From NCBI RefSeq assembly GCF_010974945.1, contig NZ_JAAIVB010000012.1, positions 62,001 to 126,000 on the forward strand: a stretch of 64,000 nt of DNA. Reading direction: 5' to 3'. Every line of letters begins with the position of its first letter. Positions within the stretch are counted from its first letter, which is position 1. The DNA is from Noviherbaspirillum galbum. Its GTDB lineage: Bacteria > Pseudomonadota > Gammaproteobacteria > Burkholderiales > Burkholderiaceae_D. Shown piece after piece: positions 8,578 to 16,933 of this stretch. The notes under the pieces were generated by a model. The model was given only the letters and a program-made list of their open reading frames with translations. It was not told the origin of the DNA and searched no databases. The position numbers were made by a program, and so were the translations under genes.

Positions 8578-11295
8578 ATGGAAACTCAACTTCAATTAGA
8601 TAAGCCGGCCACGAATTTGCTAATCTCATCGGAAATCGCTATGGCGGTCCATCAGTCGATGGACATCGCTAATTCTTCACGCGATCATGTCCCATTTGGC
8701 GAATACATCTTTTTTGCTGGGTTCGATGGAACAAATAACGACATGAATAACGTTCAACTGTCGAAGAACCCATTTGACACGAACGTAGCCGAACTATTTA
8801 AACAAACCTTCGGCGCGATTGAAGATGATAAGACAGACGTTGAATATTTCCCCGGCCCGGGTTCGAAAAATGCGCTCGATGTAGTTCTCCCTACCTCGTA
8901 CATCGCCACATCGGCCAACCTTGCGTATGAAAAATTTGCCATATCTGCTAAAACTTGGCTGTTGAATCATCCAGGCGGAAACGTGAATGTGATGTTGACC
9001 TCCTTTAGTAGAGGAGGCGCTTCTGCCGCCATTTTCTCCCAACTTCTTTACGAAAAAGGCCTAGTTGATCCGACCGACAATTCAAAAATTCTTATTCCTC
9101 CCGGTCAGATCAAGGTACGCGCCGGTTTAATTTTCGATCCCGTGTACTCTCAGATTAAGGGCAATCTAGCTTTTGCGCCGAACGCCAACAACATTACTAT
9201 CGTACGAGCGGAAAATGAATATCGCTATGAGTTTGAATCTGCAGATTACACAAGTCAGAGCGACATCACGATCAAGGATTCGATCGGTAATCATTGCGAT
9301 ATCGGCGGCGGGTACGATAACGGAATCGATGCCCTTAACTTGCAAGCAGCGACAGAGTTTTTCCGTTCTTCTGGGTTGGTAATCAAGGACCCCGATCCGG
9401 AACGAACGTTTGACTCGTCATCGCCAGTGGTGGTCCATAGCGAAAAATGGGATGCTTTCAATAACCAGAAATGGACCGAATACGGTACCTTCGCGTCTGA
9501 CACGCAGCGCGTGTCAAAATCATTCATCAATCCGCCTTCGCAAACCACCGACGAAAACGGCACCACCACCCGCTTCGTCGCCCAGAACGGCAACATCCTC
9601 ACCGACGCATCGCTTCGCAACCCCGACGGCAGCTTCAAGGAACGCATCTTCACCGTCACGAAGCCGGACGGCCTCTACAACGAAATGCATTTCGACGCGC
9701 AGGAACAGCTCATCGCCCGGGCATACAACTGGAAGGATGGCGCCGGCCGCGAGGTGCGCCACCACGACGTCAACCTCAGTGAAAACCTGTATCACGACTA
9801 TGTCCACGAAACCAGCGACCCGGAATCCAAGGTCGTCTGGGAAGCCTACAACTGGAAGGACGGCCTGCAGCGGGAAGTACGCCATCAACACGACATCCTT
9901 GCCGACCTGTATCACGACTACGTGCATCAATCAAGCGACCCGGAATCACGCGTCGTCTGGGAAGCGTTCAACTGGAAGGATGGCGCGAACCGCGAGGTCC
10001 GGCGGCAATACGACGACCAGACGACGCTCTACCATGACTACATCCATGCCACCTACGATCCGGCCTCGCCAGTCGTCTGGGAAGCCCTGGACTGGAAGGA
10101 CGAACTTGGCCGCGACGTCCGGCGGGACCTGGACACGCAGACGACGCTATACCACGATCGCATCCACGCCAACTCCGATCCGGCTTCACCGGTCATCTGG
10201 GAAGCTTTTGACTGGAAAGACGAGCTTGGCCGCGACGTGCGGCGCGACATGGACCCGCAGACCTTCCTCTACCATGACCGCATCCATGCGACGCCTGATC
10301 CGGCCTCGTCCGTGATCTGGGAAGCCTTCGACTGGAAAGACGAACTCGGCCGCGACGTTCGGCGCGACCTCGATCCCAAAACATCGCTTTACCATGACCG
10401 CATCCATGCCAACTCCGATCCGGCGTCGTCCGTGATCTGGGAAGCCTTTGACTGGAGGGACGAGCTTGGCCGTGACGTCCGGCGCGACCTCGACCCAAAC
10501 ACCTCGCTTTACCATGACCGTGTTCATGCGACTTCCGACCCGGCTTCGTCAGTCATCTGGGAGGCGTTCGACTGGAAGGACGGGGCGGGCCGGGACGTTC
10601 GGCGCGAAGTGGATTTGCAGACCTCGCTCTACCACGATCGCGTTCATGCCACCGCCGACCCGGCTTCGCCGGTCATCTGGGAAGCCTTTGACTGGAAAGA
10701 TGGGGCGGGACGCGAGGTGCGCCGCGAACAGGATCTGCAGACGCATGCATTCCACGATTTCGTGCATGCCAGCGCCGACCCGAACTCGCCCGTGGTGCAG
10801 GACAACTTCGTCGATAACTTGGGACGCTTCATCGAGCAGGGCCATGACGTCGCGTCCGGGAAAGTCATCAACCGGACAACGCACCAGAGTTCGCAAGGGA
10901 ATTCCCCCGTCGTCGAAGTCGACACCTTCAACCTCAAGGGCGAAACCATCACGACCGATACTTACAGGCTGAGCGGCGACCACGTCGACCGTCACGACTG
11001 GGTTTACCACAACGCGAACATGAAGCTTCACCAGACTGGATGGGAAACGTTCACCCGGACGTGGGCAGGCGTGGAAATGCACGCCTTCGACAAGAGCACC
11101 TACGACTCCACCGGTTTCTCGGGCAACAAGGAAGGCGTCATGCACGAGTGGTACACCAATGTCGGCAACCAGGGCGCGGTGTTCACAACGATCGTCGGGA
11201 GCAAGTCCGTGCTGCAGGGACAATACTGGGAGAACGGAGTGCATCATTATGCGGGGGATGAATTTCTTAATCCGTTCGCTTTGGTGGCTGCGTGA
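8578..11295 (+). CDS. DUF2235-like alpha/beta-hydrolase fused to nine 40-residue tandem repeats
   Basis: 905 residues in three parts. Residues ~40-270 resemble DUF2235 (Tle1-type phospholipase) domains: FAGFDGTNND near 47; a nucleophile-elbow variant TSFSRGGASA with Ser144 where the family has GFSRGA; IFDPV with Asp187; and NHCDIGGGY (239-246) matching the family's HSDVGGGY. Residues 382-742 are nine tandem repeats of 40 residues (first unit 41) with consensus AFDWKDELGRDVRRDLD..T.LYHDRIHA.SDPASSVIWE. Residues ~743-905 form a unique C-terminal part. No signal peptide is seen. Base composition changes inside the gene near 9530: AT-rich hydrolase, GC-rich repeats, so it is a mosaic. A secreted or type VI-delivered effector is possible; no secretion genes are in the window. 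Confidence 0.75.
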   Translation: METQLQLDKPATNLLISSEIAMAVHQSMDIANSSRDHVPFGEYIFFAGFDGTNNDMNNVQLSKNPFDTNVAELFKQTFGAIEDDKTDVEYFPGPGSKNALDVVLPTSYIATSANLAYEKFAISAKTWLLNHPGGNVNVMLTSFSRGGASAAIFSQLLYEKGLVDPTDNSKILIPPGQIKVRAGLIFDPVYSQIKGNLAFAPNANNITIVRAENEYRYEFESADYTSQSDITIKDSIGNHCDIGGGYDNGIDALNLQAATEFFRSSGLVIKDPDPERTFDSSSPVVVHSEKWDAFNNQKWTEYGTFASDTQRVSKSFINPPSQTTDENGTTTRFVAQNGNILTDASLRNPDGSFKERIFTVTKPDGLYNEMHFDAQEQLIARAYNWKDGAGREVRHHDVNLSENLYHDYVHETSDPESKVVWEAYNWKDGLQREVRHQHDILADLYHDYVHQSSDPESRVVWEAFNWKDGANREVRRQYDDQTTLYHDYIHATYDPASPVVWEALDWKDELGRDVRRDLDTQTTLYHDRIHANSDPASPVIWEAFDWKDELGRDVRRDMDPQTFLYHDRIHATPDPASSVIWEAFDWKDELGRDVRRDLDPKTSLYHDRIHANSDPASSVIWEAFDWRDELGRDVRRDLDPNTSLYHDRVHATSDPASSVIWEAFDWKDGAGRDVRREVDLQTSLYHDRVHATADPASPVIWEAFDWKDGAGREVRREQDLQTHAFHDFVHASADPNSPVVQDNFVDNLGRFIEQGHDVASGKVINRTTHQSSQGNSPVVEVDTFNLKGETITTDTYRLSGDHVDRHDWVYHNANMKLHQTGWETFTRTWAGVEMHAFDKSTYDSTGFSGNKEGVMHEWYTNVGNQGAVFTTIVGSKSVLQGQYWENGVHHYAGDEFLNPFALVAA
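9721..10803 (+). repeat. Nine in-frame 120-bp tandem repeats
   Basis: Unit boundaries fall at 9721, 9844, 9964, 10084, 10204, 10324, 10444, 10564 and 10684; the first unit is 123 bp and the rest exactly 120 bp. Units 4-8 are the most alike, suggesting recent expansion in the middle, while the first three (YHDY instead of YHDR) and the last (AFHDF) are diverged caps. Conserved positions are W-K-D, R-V/D-V-R-R, LYHD and DP.S..VIWE. Confidence 0.95.
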
Positions 11296-11630
11296 TGCTG
11301 ATGCGGTAATGGCTTGGTCGGTGGACAAAGACATACCCATAGAACGCTGCTTCAACCGCCATGTGGGAGTCAGCTTGGACGACCTCGTTCGATGATTCTG
11401 GGAGATACCATTCTCCGCCGGAGTAAGTACCTGAGTCCTGGAGCACCTGCCTCTCCTGTCATTCCCGCGAAGGCGGGAATCCCATTGTTCGCTTCTCCGG
11501 ACGACCGAAATGGGATCCCCGCCTGCGCGGGGATGACAAAGGTAGGCGGAGATGACCGATGCCGATGCCGATGCCGTCAGCATTCGAAACCAACACCCGG
11601 CGCCGCGAGAGGACCAAGCCCCCCGCCCCA
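11296..11630. other. Gene-poor 335-bp region with REP-like element
   Basis: No gene is supported between the repeat-protein stop and the end of the convergent GH2 gene. It holds the palindromic element at 11458-11537 and a short GATGCC triplicate near 11551-11572. No obvious U-tract terminator is seen for either convergent gene. Confidence 0.6.
11458..11537. repeat. REP-like long inverted repeat of two ATTCCC-N8-GGGAAT type palindromes
   Basis: Two 28-base arms (11458-11485 and 11510-11537) are near-perfect inverted copies of each other with four mismatches. Each arm contains its own small palindrome: ATTCCCGCGAAGGCGGGAAT at 11461-11480 and ATCCCCGCCTGCGCGGGGAT at 11515-11534. The first matches the ATTCCC-N8-GGGAAT layout known from dRS3 repeats of Neisseria and from similar dispersed repeats in other proteobacteria. 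It lies between two convergent genes, the usual place for REP/BIME elements. Confidence 0.8.
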
Positions 11631-13418
11631 TCAAATCCCGTAGGACCGCTTCTGGTTCGGCTTCACATTTCGCGTAGCGTCAAAAATCTCCGACAACGGC
11701 AGCTTCGGCGACCGGTCCGCCGTCAGCAAGCCGTTCGCTTCCTGGAAGGTATCGGCGAACTGGGTATAACAAAAGCCGGAGAACAGCGGCGTCTCGTTCA
11801 CCACCTCCAGCAGGCGCTTGTAGGCATCGAGGAATTCCTGGTCGCTCGCGGCAAGCGAATATCCCCAGACGCCGTTGACGCCCTCCTCCGGCTTCTTGGC
11901 ATAGGTGATGCCGCCGAACTCGGTGAGCACGATGGGCTGGCCGCGATGCGGATAGCCATCGAGCGTGAGGATGCGTCCGCCGGGGCGCCGCCTGTCGAAC
12001 AGGTCCTTGGCGTTCTGGTGCGAATAGCGGACCGCGATCCGTTCGGGGTCGGGATCGTAGTCGTGTATGCCGAGCAGGTCGGTGGCGGAGGCTTCCCAGC
12101 CGTCGTTGCCGATGACGGGCCGCGTCTGGTCGAGGGTGCGCGTCAGGTGGTAGAGCGCCTCCACCGCGTTGCGGTGGGCCTGCATTGAGGTGAGGTTGGG
12201 CACGCCCCAGGATTCGTTGAAGGGCACCCACACGATGATGCAGGGATGGCTGTAGTCGCGATCGATGACTTCGGTCCATTCGCGCACCATGCGGTTGATG
12301 GCCTGCGGCGTGAAGCGGTAGGACGAGGGCATTTCCTCCCAGACCAGCAGGCCGAGGCGGTCGGCCCAGTACAGGTAGCGCGGATCCTCGATCTTCTGGT
12401 GCTTGCGCACGCCGTTGAAGCCCATCGCCTTGGCCAGTTCCACGTCGCGGCGCAGCGCGTCGTCGTCGGGCGGCGTCAGCAGGCTGTCGGGCCAGTAGCC
12501 CTGGTCCAGCACCAGCTTGAGGTGATAGGGCCGGCCGTTGAGCATGAAGCGGTCACGGTTGATTTCCACCGAGCGCAGGGCGGTGTACGACTTCACCTTG
12601 TCGATCACCTCTTCGCCATGCCGCAGGATGACGTCAACGTCGAGCAGGGTCGGGTGTTCGGGGCTCCACAGCAGTTCGTTGCGCGAATCGTCGATGCCCG
12701 GATCGGAGATCGCGATGCGGCGGTTGGCTTCGCCGCTGATGACCTTGTAGCGGTCGTCGGACAGGACCTTGCGGCCATTGCGGATTTTGACCTCGACGGT
12801 CAGGTCTTCCTGCAGGTCGCCGGCGATGATGGTTTCGCAGCCGACTTCGAAGCCGTCGAAATGCGGGGTCCAGCGCAGGGTCTTGATGTAGGTGGTCGGC
12901 ACGCGTTCCAGCCACACGGTCTGCCAGATGCCGGTGGTGCGCGGATACCAGATCGAGTGCGGTTCGAGCTGCCAGTCCTGCTTGCCGCGCGGCTTGGCGA
13001 GGTCGAGCGGATCGTCTTCCACGTACACCGTCAGCGTATGCCGCGTGCCTTCGCCGAGGGCGCGGGTGATGTCCGCATGGAAAGACGAATGACCGCCTTC
13101 ATGCTCGATGACCTGATGGCCGTTGACCCAGACCTTGCATTGGTAATCCACTGCTCCGAAGTGGAGCAGGATGTTGCCGTGCTCAGGCTGGATGTCGAAC
13201 TCGCGCTGGTACCAGACGGCCGAATGGAAGCCGCGGTCGGCGATGCCGCTCGCCTTGGATTCCGGTGGATAGGGAACGGTGATGTCGTGGGTCCATTCGA
13301 TCGGATCGGATGGGTGCTTGAACTGCTTGTTGTTATCGAAGGCAAATTTCCACTGCCCGTTCAAGGACAACCAGTGCTCGCGCACAAGTTGCGGGCGCGG
13401 ATACGCGGTTTCAGCCAT
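11631..13418 (-). CDS. Glycoside hydrolase family 2 enzyme (beta-glucuronidase/galactosidase-like)
   Basis: 595 residues with GH2 architecture: N-terminal sugar-binding jelly roll (RPQLVREHWLSLNGQWKF; HFGAVDYQCKVWVNG; about 1-185), an immunoglobulin-like domain (190-290), and a TIM barrel. The catalytic acid/base is Glu402 in VPFNESWG and the nucleophile Glu500 in VLTEFGG, both intact. There is no signal peptide, so it should be cytoplasmic and act on short, imported or intracellular glycans. It is the last gene of a minus-strand sugar locus, 172 bases after the GH1-RmlD fusion. Substrate cannot be told from sequence; small GH2 proteins of this length are often beta-glucuronidases or beta-galactosidases. 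Confidence 0.88.
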   Translation of the reverse strand: MAETAYPRPQLVREHWLSLNGQWKFAFDNNKQFKHPSDPIEWTHDITVPYPPESKASGIADRGFHSAVWYQREFDIQPEHGNILLHFGAVDYQCKVWVNGHQVIEHEGGHSSFHADITRALGEGTRHTLTVYVEDDPLDLAKPRGKQDWQLEPHSIWYPRTTGIWQTVWLERVPTTYIKTLRWTPHFDGFEVGCETIIAGDLQEDLTVEVKIRNGRKVLSDDRYKVISGEANRRIAISDPGIDDSRNELLWSPEHPTLLDVDVILRHGEEVIDKVKSYTALRSVEINRDRFMLNGRPYHLKLVLDQGYWPDSLLTPPDDDALRRDVELAKAMGFNGVRKHQKIEDPRYLYWADRLGLLVWEEMPSSYRFTPQAINRMVREWTEVIDRDYSHPCIIVWVPFNESWGVPNLTSMQAHRNAVEALYHLTRTLDQTRPVIGNDGWEASATDLLGIHDYDPDPERIAVRYSHQNAKDLFDRRRPGGRILTLDGYPHRGQPIVLTEFGGITYAKKPEEGVNGVWGYSLAASDQEFLDAYKRLLEVVNETPLFSGFCYTQFADTFQEANGLLTADRSPKLPLSEIFDATRNVKPNQKRSYGI

Positions 13419-13590
13419 TCTTTTTCCTTATGTCGGTGGATGACCAGCGCGCCAGCCCGCCGCTCAATGCGCCGCCAGCGGGCCAGCCAACCGTGCCGGG
13501 CGTCCTCCACGGCCGCCCGGTCCACTGTTTGGAGTATTTCACGCCGAGGCTGTTCCCTGCATTGCAAAATGTCTTGCCTGAAAACCTGTT

Positions 13591-15810
13591 TCAGGCGGCC
13601 GCCCGCTTGTCGGCGTTCCATGCCATCGTGTTTTCATGCATGTAGCGGTCGAGGGCGCTGGCGAGGCTGGGCAGGATCAGTCCGCGCTCGCTGCTCAGGG
13701 CGGTGATGCCCCGGCCGCCGCCGTGGGTCTTCACCAGCGCGGCGGTATCCATGCCGGCCCGGTGGGCGGCGCGCTCGGCCAGTTCGTACCACGACACCAG
13801 GCCCTGGTTGGCGAGATGCCAGATGCCGGTTTCATGGTCCATCAGCAGGTCCAGCGAGCAATGGGCGAGGTCCGGGACGTAGGTCGGCGACACCAGCACG
13901 TCGTCGCGCACTTCCACCTTCACGCCGGACGCCAGGTCGCGCAGGACGTTGTGAACGAAGTTGTAGCGGTCCCAGGGTCCGAAGAAGGCGCTGGTGCGCA
14001 CCACCAGCGCCTCGGGGTGGGCCATCATGACCCGCCGCTCCGCATCCGCCTTGCTGCTGCCATAGACGCACGACGGCGAGGGCTCGTCGCTCTCCACGTA
14101 GGCGCGGCCGAGCGAGCCGTCGAACACGAGGTCCGAGGAAAAGGTGATGTAGGGAATGCCGAGGTGGGCACAGGCGCGGGCCAGCACTTCCGCGCCATGC
14201 GCGTTCTCCCGGAAGCAGCGCTCCTGCTCGCGCGACGCCTCGGCCACGCGCACGTAGCCGGCGGTATTGATCACCGCCCAGGGCCGATGCCGCGCCAACG
14301 CGGCTTCCACCGAGGATTCGTCGGCGATGTCCATGTCCTTGCGGCTCAGCACGTCATGCGCGAGGCCGCGGAAATGGCAGATGCGCGACATCGCCTGGCC
14401 GAGCGTTCCGGTCGCGCCGGTAATGACCAGCTTGCGGGGATGGCTGATGATGGCCGGAGAGGATGGCGCGGATGATGCGGCGTGGTGCGGTTCCGGCGTG
14501 AAGAAATAGCGGTCTTCGCGCTGCCACCAGCCGATGCCGTCGAGCACCGGATGATCGAAGCTGCCGGTCTTGGCGAGCGAGGCGGCGGCCTTGCCCAGCG
14601 CGGTCAGGCGCGGCGGCGTGCAGCGCGCGTCGAAGGCGCCGCTCTCGTAGAACCCGTCCTTGCACAGCAGCAGCGTATTCCAGTCCACGCAGCCGAACAT
14701 CGACCAGATGGTGACCGCGCGGATGTCGGCGCCCTCTTCCCGCAGCTTGAGCGAAGCCTGCCAGATCTGGGTCAGCCATCGCAACTGGTCGTCGCGGGCG
14801 CCGCCATGGTGGGCCTCGGTGACCACGATGGGCAGGCGATACCGCTCCCAGACTTCGCGCAGGCGCGCCTCCGGCCCGGTCACACCGTTCGCGAGCGGCA
14901 CGCGTACCGCCTGCACGTCGACGTAATGCGGATGGTCGTCGCAGCGGAAGCCGGAGGGGTAGCGGTCCATGTCGCTGTCGAGGAAACGTTCGCTTGTCAG
15001 GTAATGGTTGATGCCGACGATGTCAGGCGGACAGGGTTCATCGGCCAGGTCCTGCAAGGCCGTTTCCGGAACGCCGGCGTCGAGGAAGGATTGGTACCAG
15101 CCGTGCTGCGGACCGACGCGGCCGACCAGCAGGTCGAAGGCCAGCCAGCGGCGCTCGTTCTGGTAATCGGCCTCGTGCTGCAGATCCGGGATGCTGAACG
15201 CCTTGCCCATGTCGTCGGTCTGGACCAGCCGGGCGCCCGGGATGACGCGGCGGATCGCCGCCATGGCCAGCTTGACGCCGCGGCATTCGTTGAACAGCGC
15301 GCGCAGCATCGTCGCGGTATCGCGGCCATGGGGATACCAGTGGCCGTAGAGGCCGGAAAAGCGCGCGGTGGTCAAGGGTTCGTTGACCGGCGTAAACATT
15401 TCCAGCCAGGGGTAGCGGCGCGCGACGTTCTCGGCATGGCGCGCAAGCTTCTCGGGAAATTCGGGATCCAGCAGGTCGGTGTAGCGCGGGCCGCTGCCAT
15501 GGTGGACCAGGCCGGCGATGGGATTGATGCCCAGCTCGCGCAGGCGCTGCAGGCGCGCGTCATGCCAGCGCCAGTCGCAGGTCTCGGGATCGTCCGGCGA
15601 AATGGTCTCCCAGAGTACCGGATAGCGCAGGGTCTTGATGCCCATTTCGGCGATGGCGTCGAGGTCTTCGATGCGGTCCTGGTGGCCGGTCTCCGCGACT
15701 TGGTCGCGGTACTCGTTCCGCAGGCGCACGACCGTGCATTCGATGCCGCCCCATAGTTCGAGCGGCGGTTTGGGGTTGGCTTGGGCTTGATGGGTCTGGC
15801 TTGTGGTCAT
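13591..15810 (-). CDS. GH1-like glycosidase fused to RmlD-type sugar-nucleotide reductase
   Basis: 739 residues, two enzymes in one chain. Residues ~20-440 form a GH1-like TIM barrel with the acid/base in FTPVNEPLTT (Glu144) and a candidate nucleophile in IVVTEAHHGG (Glu332). A Ser/Pro/Ala-rich linker (440-458) leads to an RmlD/extended SDR domain: nucleotide motif GATGTLG (464-470), SSDLVFDG (557-564) and catalytic YGSSK (Tyr582, Lys586), as in dTDP-4-dehydrorhamnose reductase. The GH1 part is divergent in its surroundings but keeps both key Glu. No signal peptide. Start ATG 15810 overlaps the stop of the small upstream ORF by ATGA and has no own Shine-Dalgarno, implying coupling. Possible role: remodelling of a deoxysugar glycan; inference only. 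Confidence 0.88.
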   Translation of the reverse strand: MTTSQTHQAQANPKPPLELWGGIECTVVRLRNEYRDQVAETGHQDRIEDLDAIAEMGIKTLRYPVLWETISPDDPETCDWRWHDARLQRLRELGINPIAGLVHHGSGPRYTDLLDPEFPEKLARHAENVARRYPWLEMFTPVNEPLTTARFSGLYGHWYPHGRDTATMLRALFNECRGVKLAMAAIRRVIPGARLVQTDDMGKAFSIPDLQHEADYQNERRWLAFDLLVGRVGPQHGWYQSFLDAGVPETALQDLADEPCPPDIVGINHYLTSERFLDSDMDRYPSGFRCDDHPHYVDVQAVRVPLANGVTGPEARLREVWERYRLPIVVTEAHHGGARDDQLRWLTQIWQASLKLREEGADIRAVTIWSMFGCVDWNTLLLCKDGFYESGAFDARCTPPRLTALGKAAASLAKTGSFDHPVLDGIGWWQREDRYFFTPEPHHAASSAPSSPAIISHPRKLVITGATGTLGQAMSRICHFRGLAHDVLSRKDMDIADESSVEAALARHRPWAVINTAGYVRVAEASREQERCFRENAHGAEVLARACAHLGIPYITFSSDLVFDGSLGRAYVESDEPSPSCVYGSSKADAERRVMMAHPEALVVRTSAFFGPWDRYNFVHNVLRDLASGVKVEVRDDVLVSPTYVPDLAHCSLDLLMDHETGIWHLANQGLVSWYELAERAAHRAGMDTAALVKTHGGGRGITALSSERGLILPSLASALDRYMHENTMAWNADKRAAA

Positions 15811-16046
15811 AGGTCAATCCATGGTGGGAGAGCCGCCGCGCGTGTGCGACGCGCGATGAAGACGAAGGTTGGTCTTCGCGGCTCGGGAATGCCAGGCGGA
15901 ATGGAATCTCGTGCCCTGCGCAGAATCGCTGCGCCGATCGGATCGGCCGCGTCGGCAAGGAAAGCGGCAAGTCGGGATTCGAGGTCGCATTTCGCCAGGC
16001 GCTCGGCAAGTGCCGGAGACAGGCATGGCTGGAACATGCCCGTCAT
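15807..16046 (-). CDS. Small hypothetical ORF coupled to GH1-RmlD gene
   Basis: 79 residues (76 if the second Met is used), no family recognised: MFQPCLSPALAERLAKCDL then an Arg/Pro-rich end. Support comes from context: its stop overlaps the ATG of the GH1-RmlD gene in an ATGA, and that gene lacks its own ribosome site. It could be just a leader ORF. The rest of the 404-bp gap to 16215 shows nothing else I can support. Confidence 0.35.
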   Translation of the reverse strand: MTGMFQPCLSPALAERLAKCDLESRLAAFLADAADPIGAAILRRARDSIPPGIPEPRRPTFVFIARRTRAAALPPWIDL

Positions 16047-16214
16047 GCCCGGTCACATCACCCGGTTCGTGTCGTTAACAGAAGGATAAGAATTGTTAGT
16101 GACAAGCTGACCCGATATCAAGGCGATTGTTCCCCGAAGAGAGTCGCCGCACAGTGCAGCGCAAGGAAATCGCACTTGGCGTGAACCTCGCGGCACCGGC
16201 CTCAAGGCCGTCGT

Positions 16215-16850
16215 TCAACGGCCGAAAGACCGCAAGGCGTGGTTGAGCTGAATCTGCAGGCGATCCACCTCGATGGCGAGCATCGCGTTGTCGCGGTTGA
16301 TTGTATTTTTTTCCTCGACCAGCCTGTTGAACTCGGTCAAGAGCGCGTTGCGGCGCTCGGAGGAAAGGTCGCTGCGCGCCAGCTCGGTCCGGATCGCGTT
16401 GATGCGGTCGTTGGCATTGCGGGTGCGTGTGGCATTGTGGCTCTGGCGTCCGCGGCGCTGGGCCAGGTCCTGTTCGATGGCATGGACCTGCTGTCCGCGC
16501 TGGTAGTTGTCGATGAAGGCACCGCGCATCGAGGCCGGGCAATCCGCCGCGTTCTGCTCGCTGCCGCGCCGGCCAACGGTGAATCCGTTTTCCGGCTGGC
16601 AGTAGCTGAACAGGCCCTGGGAGCGGCCGCGCAGGTAGGCATTCAGGTCAGGACGGACGCCGGATTCCGCGCAGGCCTTCGCATGATCGTTGACGCGCGC
16701 CCCAGAGAGCCCCTGGGCGCCATCCGCATAGCCGATCTGTTCCCAGTTCGCCTGCCGGCATTGCTCGGGCGAGAGGCTGGCGCAACCGCCGGCCAGGCTG
16801 GCTGCGGTGAGGAGGAGCAGGACGCGGAATGTCGGAAGTGTGTTGGTCAT
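16215..16850 (-). CDS. DUF2799-type lipoprotein
   Basis: 211 residues from the ATG at 16850. A lipoprotein signal peptide ends in the lipobox LAGGC (Cys23). The body fits DUF2799: the pattern CRQANWEQIGYADGAQG followed by ACAESGVRPDLNAYLRGRSQGLFSYC and a YQRGQ..H segment. The C-terminal third is a long charged helix, probably coiled coil (residues ~140-205). Function is unknown; such proteins occur as single small periplasmic lipoproteins. Located just after the terminator of the glycine-zipper gene, same strand. An earlier in-frame start at 16877 would put nine unsuitable residues before the signal peptide, so I reject it. Confidence 0.82.
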   Translation of the reverse strand: MTNTLPTFRVLLLLTAASLAGGCASLSPEQCRQANWEQIGYADGAQGLSGARVNDHAKACAESGVRPDLNAYLRGRSQGLFSYCQPENGFTVGRRGSEQNAADCPASMRGAFIDNYQRGQQVHAIEQDLAQRRGRQSHNATRTRNANDRINAIRTELARSDLSSERRNALLTEFNRLVEEKNTINRDNAMLAIEVDRLQIQLNHALRSFGR

Positions 16851-16854
16851 GGCG

Positions 16855-16887
16855 AAAAAAAACCGGCACCGCGGCACGGTACCGGTT
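16855..16887 (-). terminator. Terminator of the glycine-zipper gene
   Basis: On the minus strand a 10-bp stem ACCGGTACCG / CGGTGCCGGT (one T-G pair) is followed by a run of eight T. It lies between the gene ending at 16934 and the DUF2799 start. Confidence 0.85.
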
Positions 16888-16933
16888 GATTCAGGTTGCT
16901 CGTCGCGGGCCGCGGCGTGCGGCGTGTCCGCGC

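Noticed and set aside
9721-10803. Regular 120-bp repeats considered as a CRISPR or minisatellite array
   Set aside because: Period and conservation follow codons, the frame stays open throughout, and there are no unique spacers.
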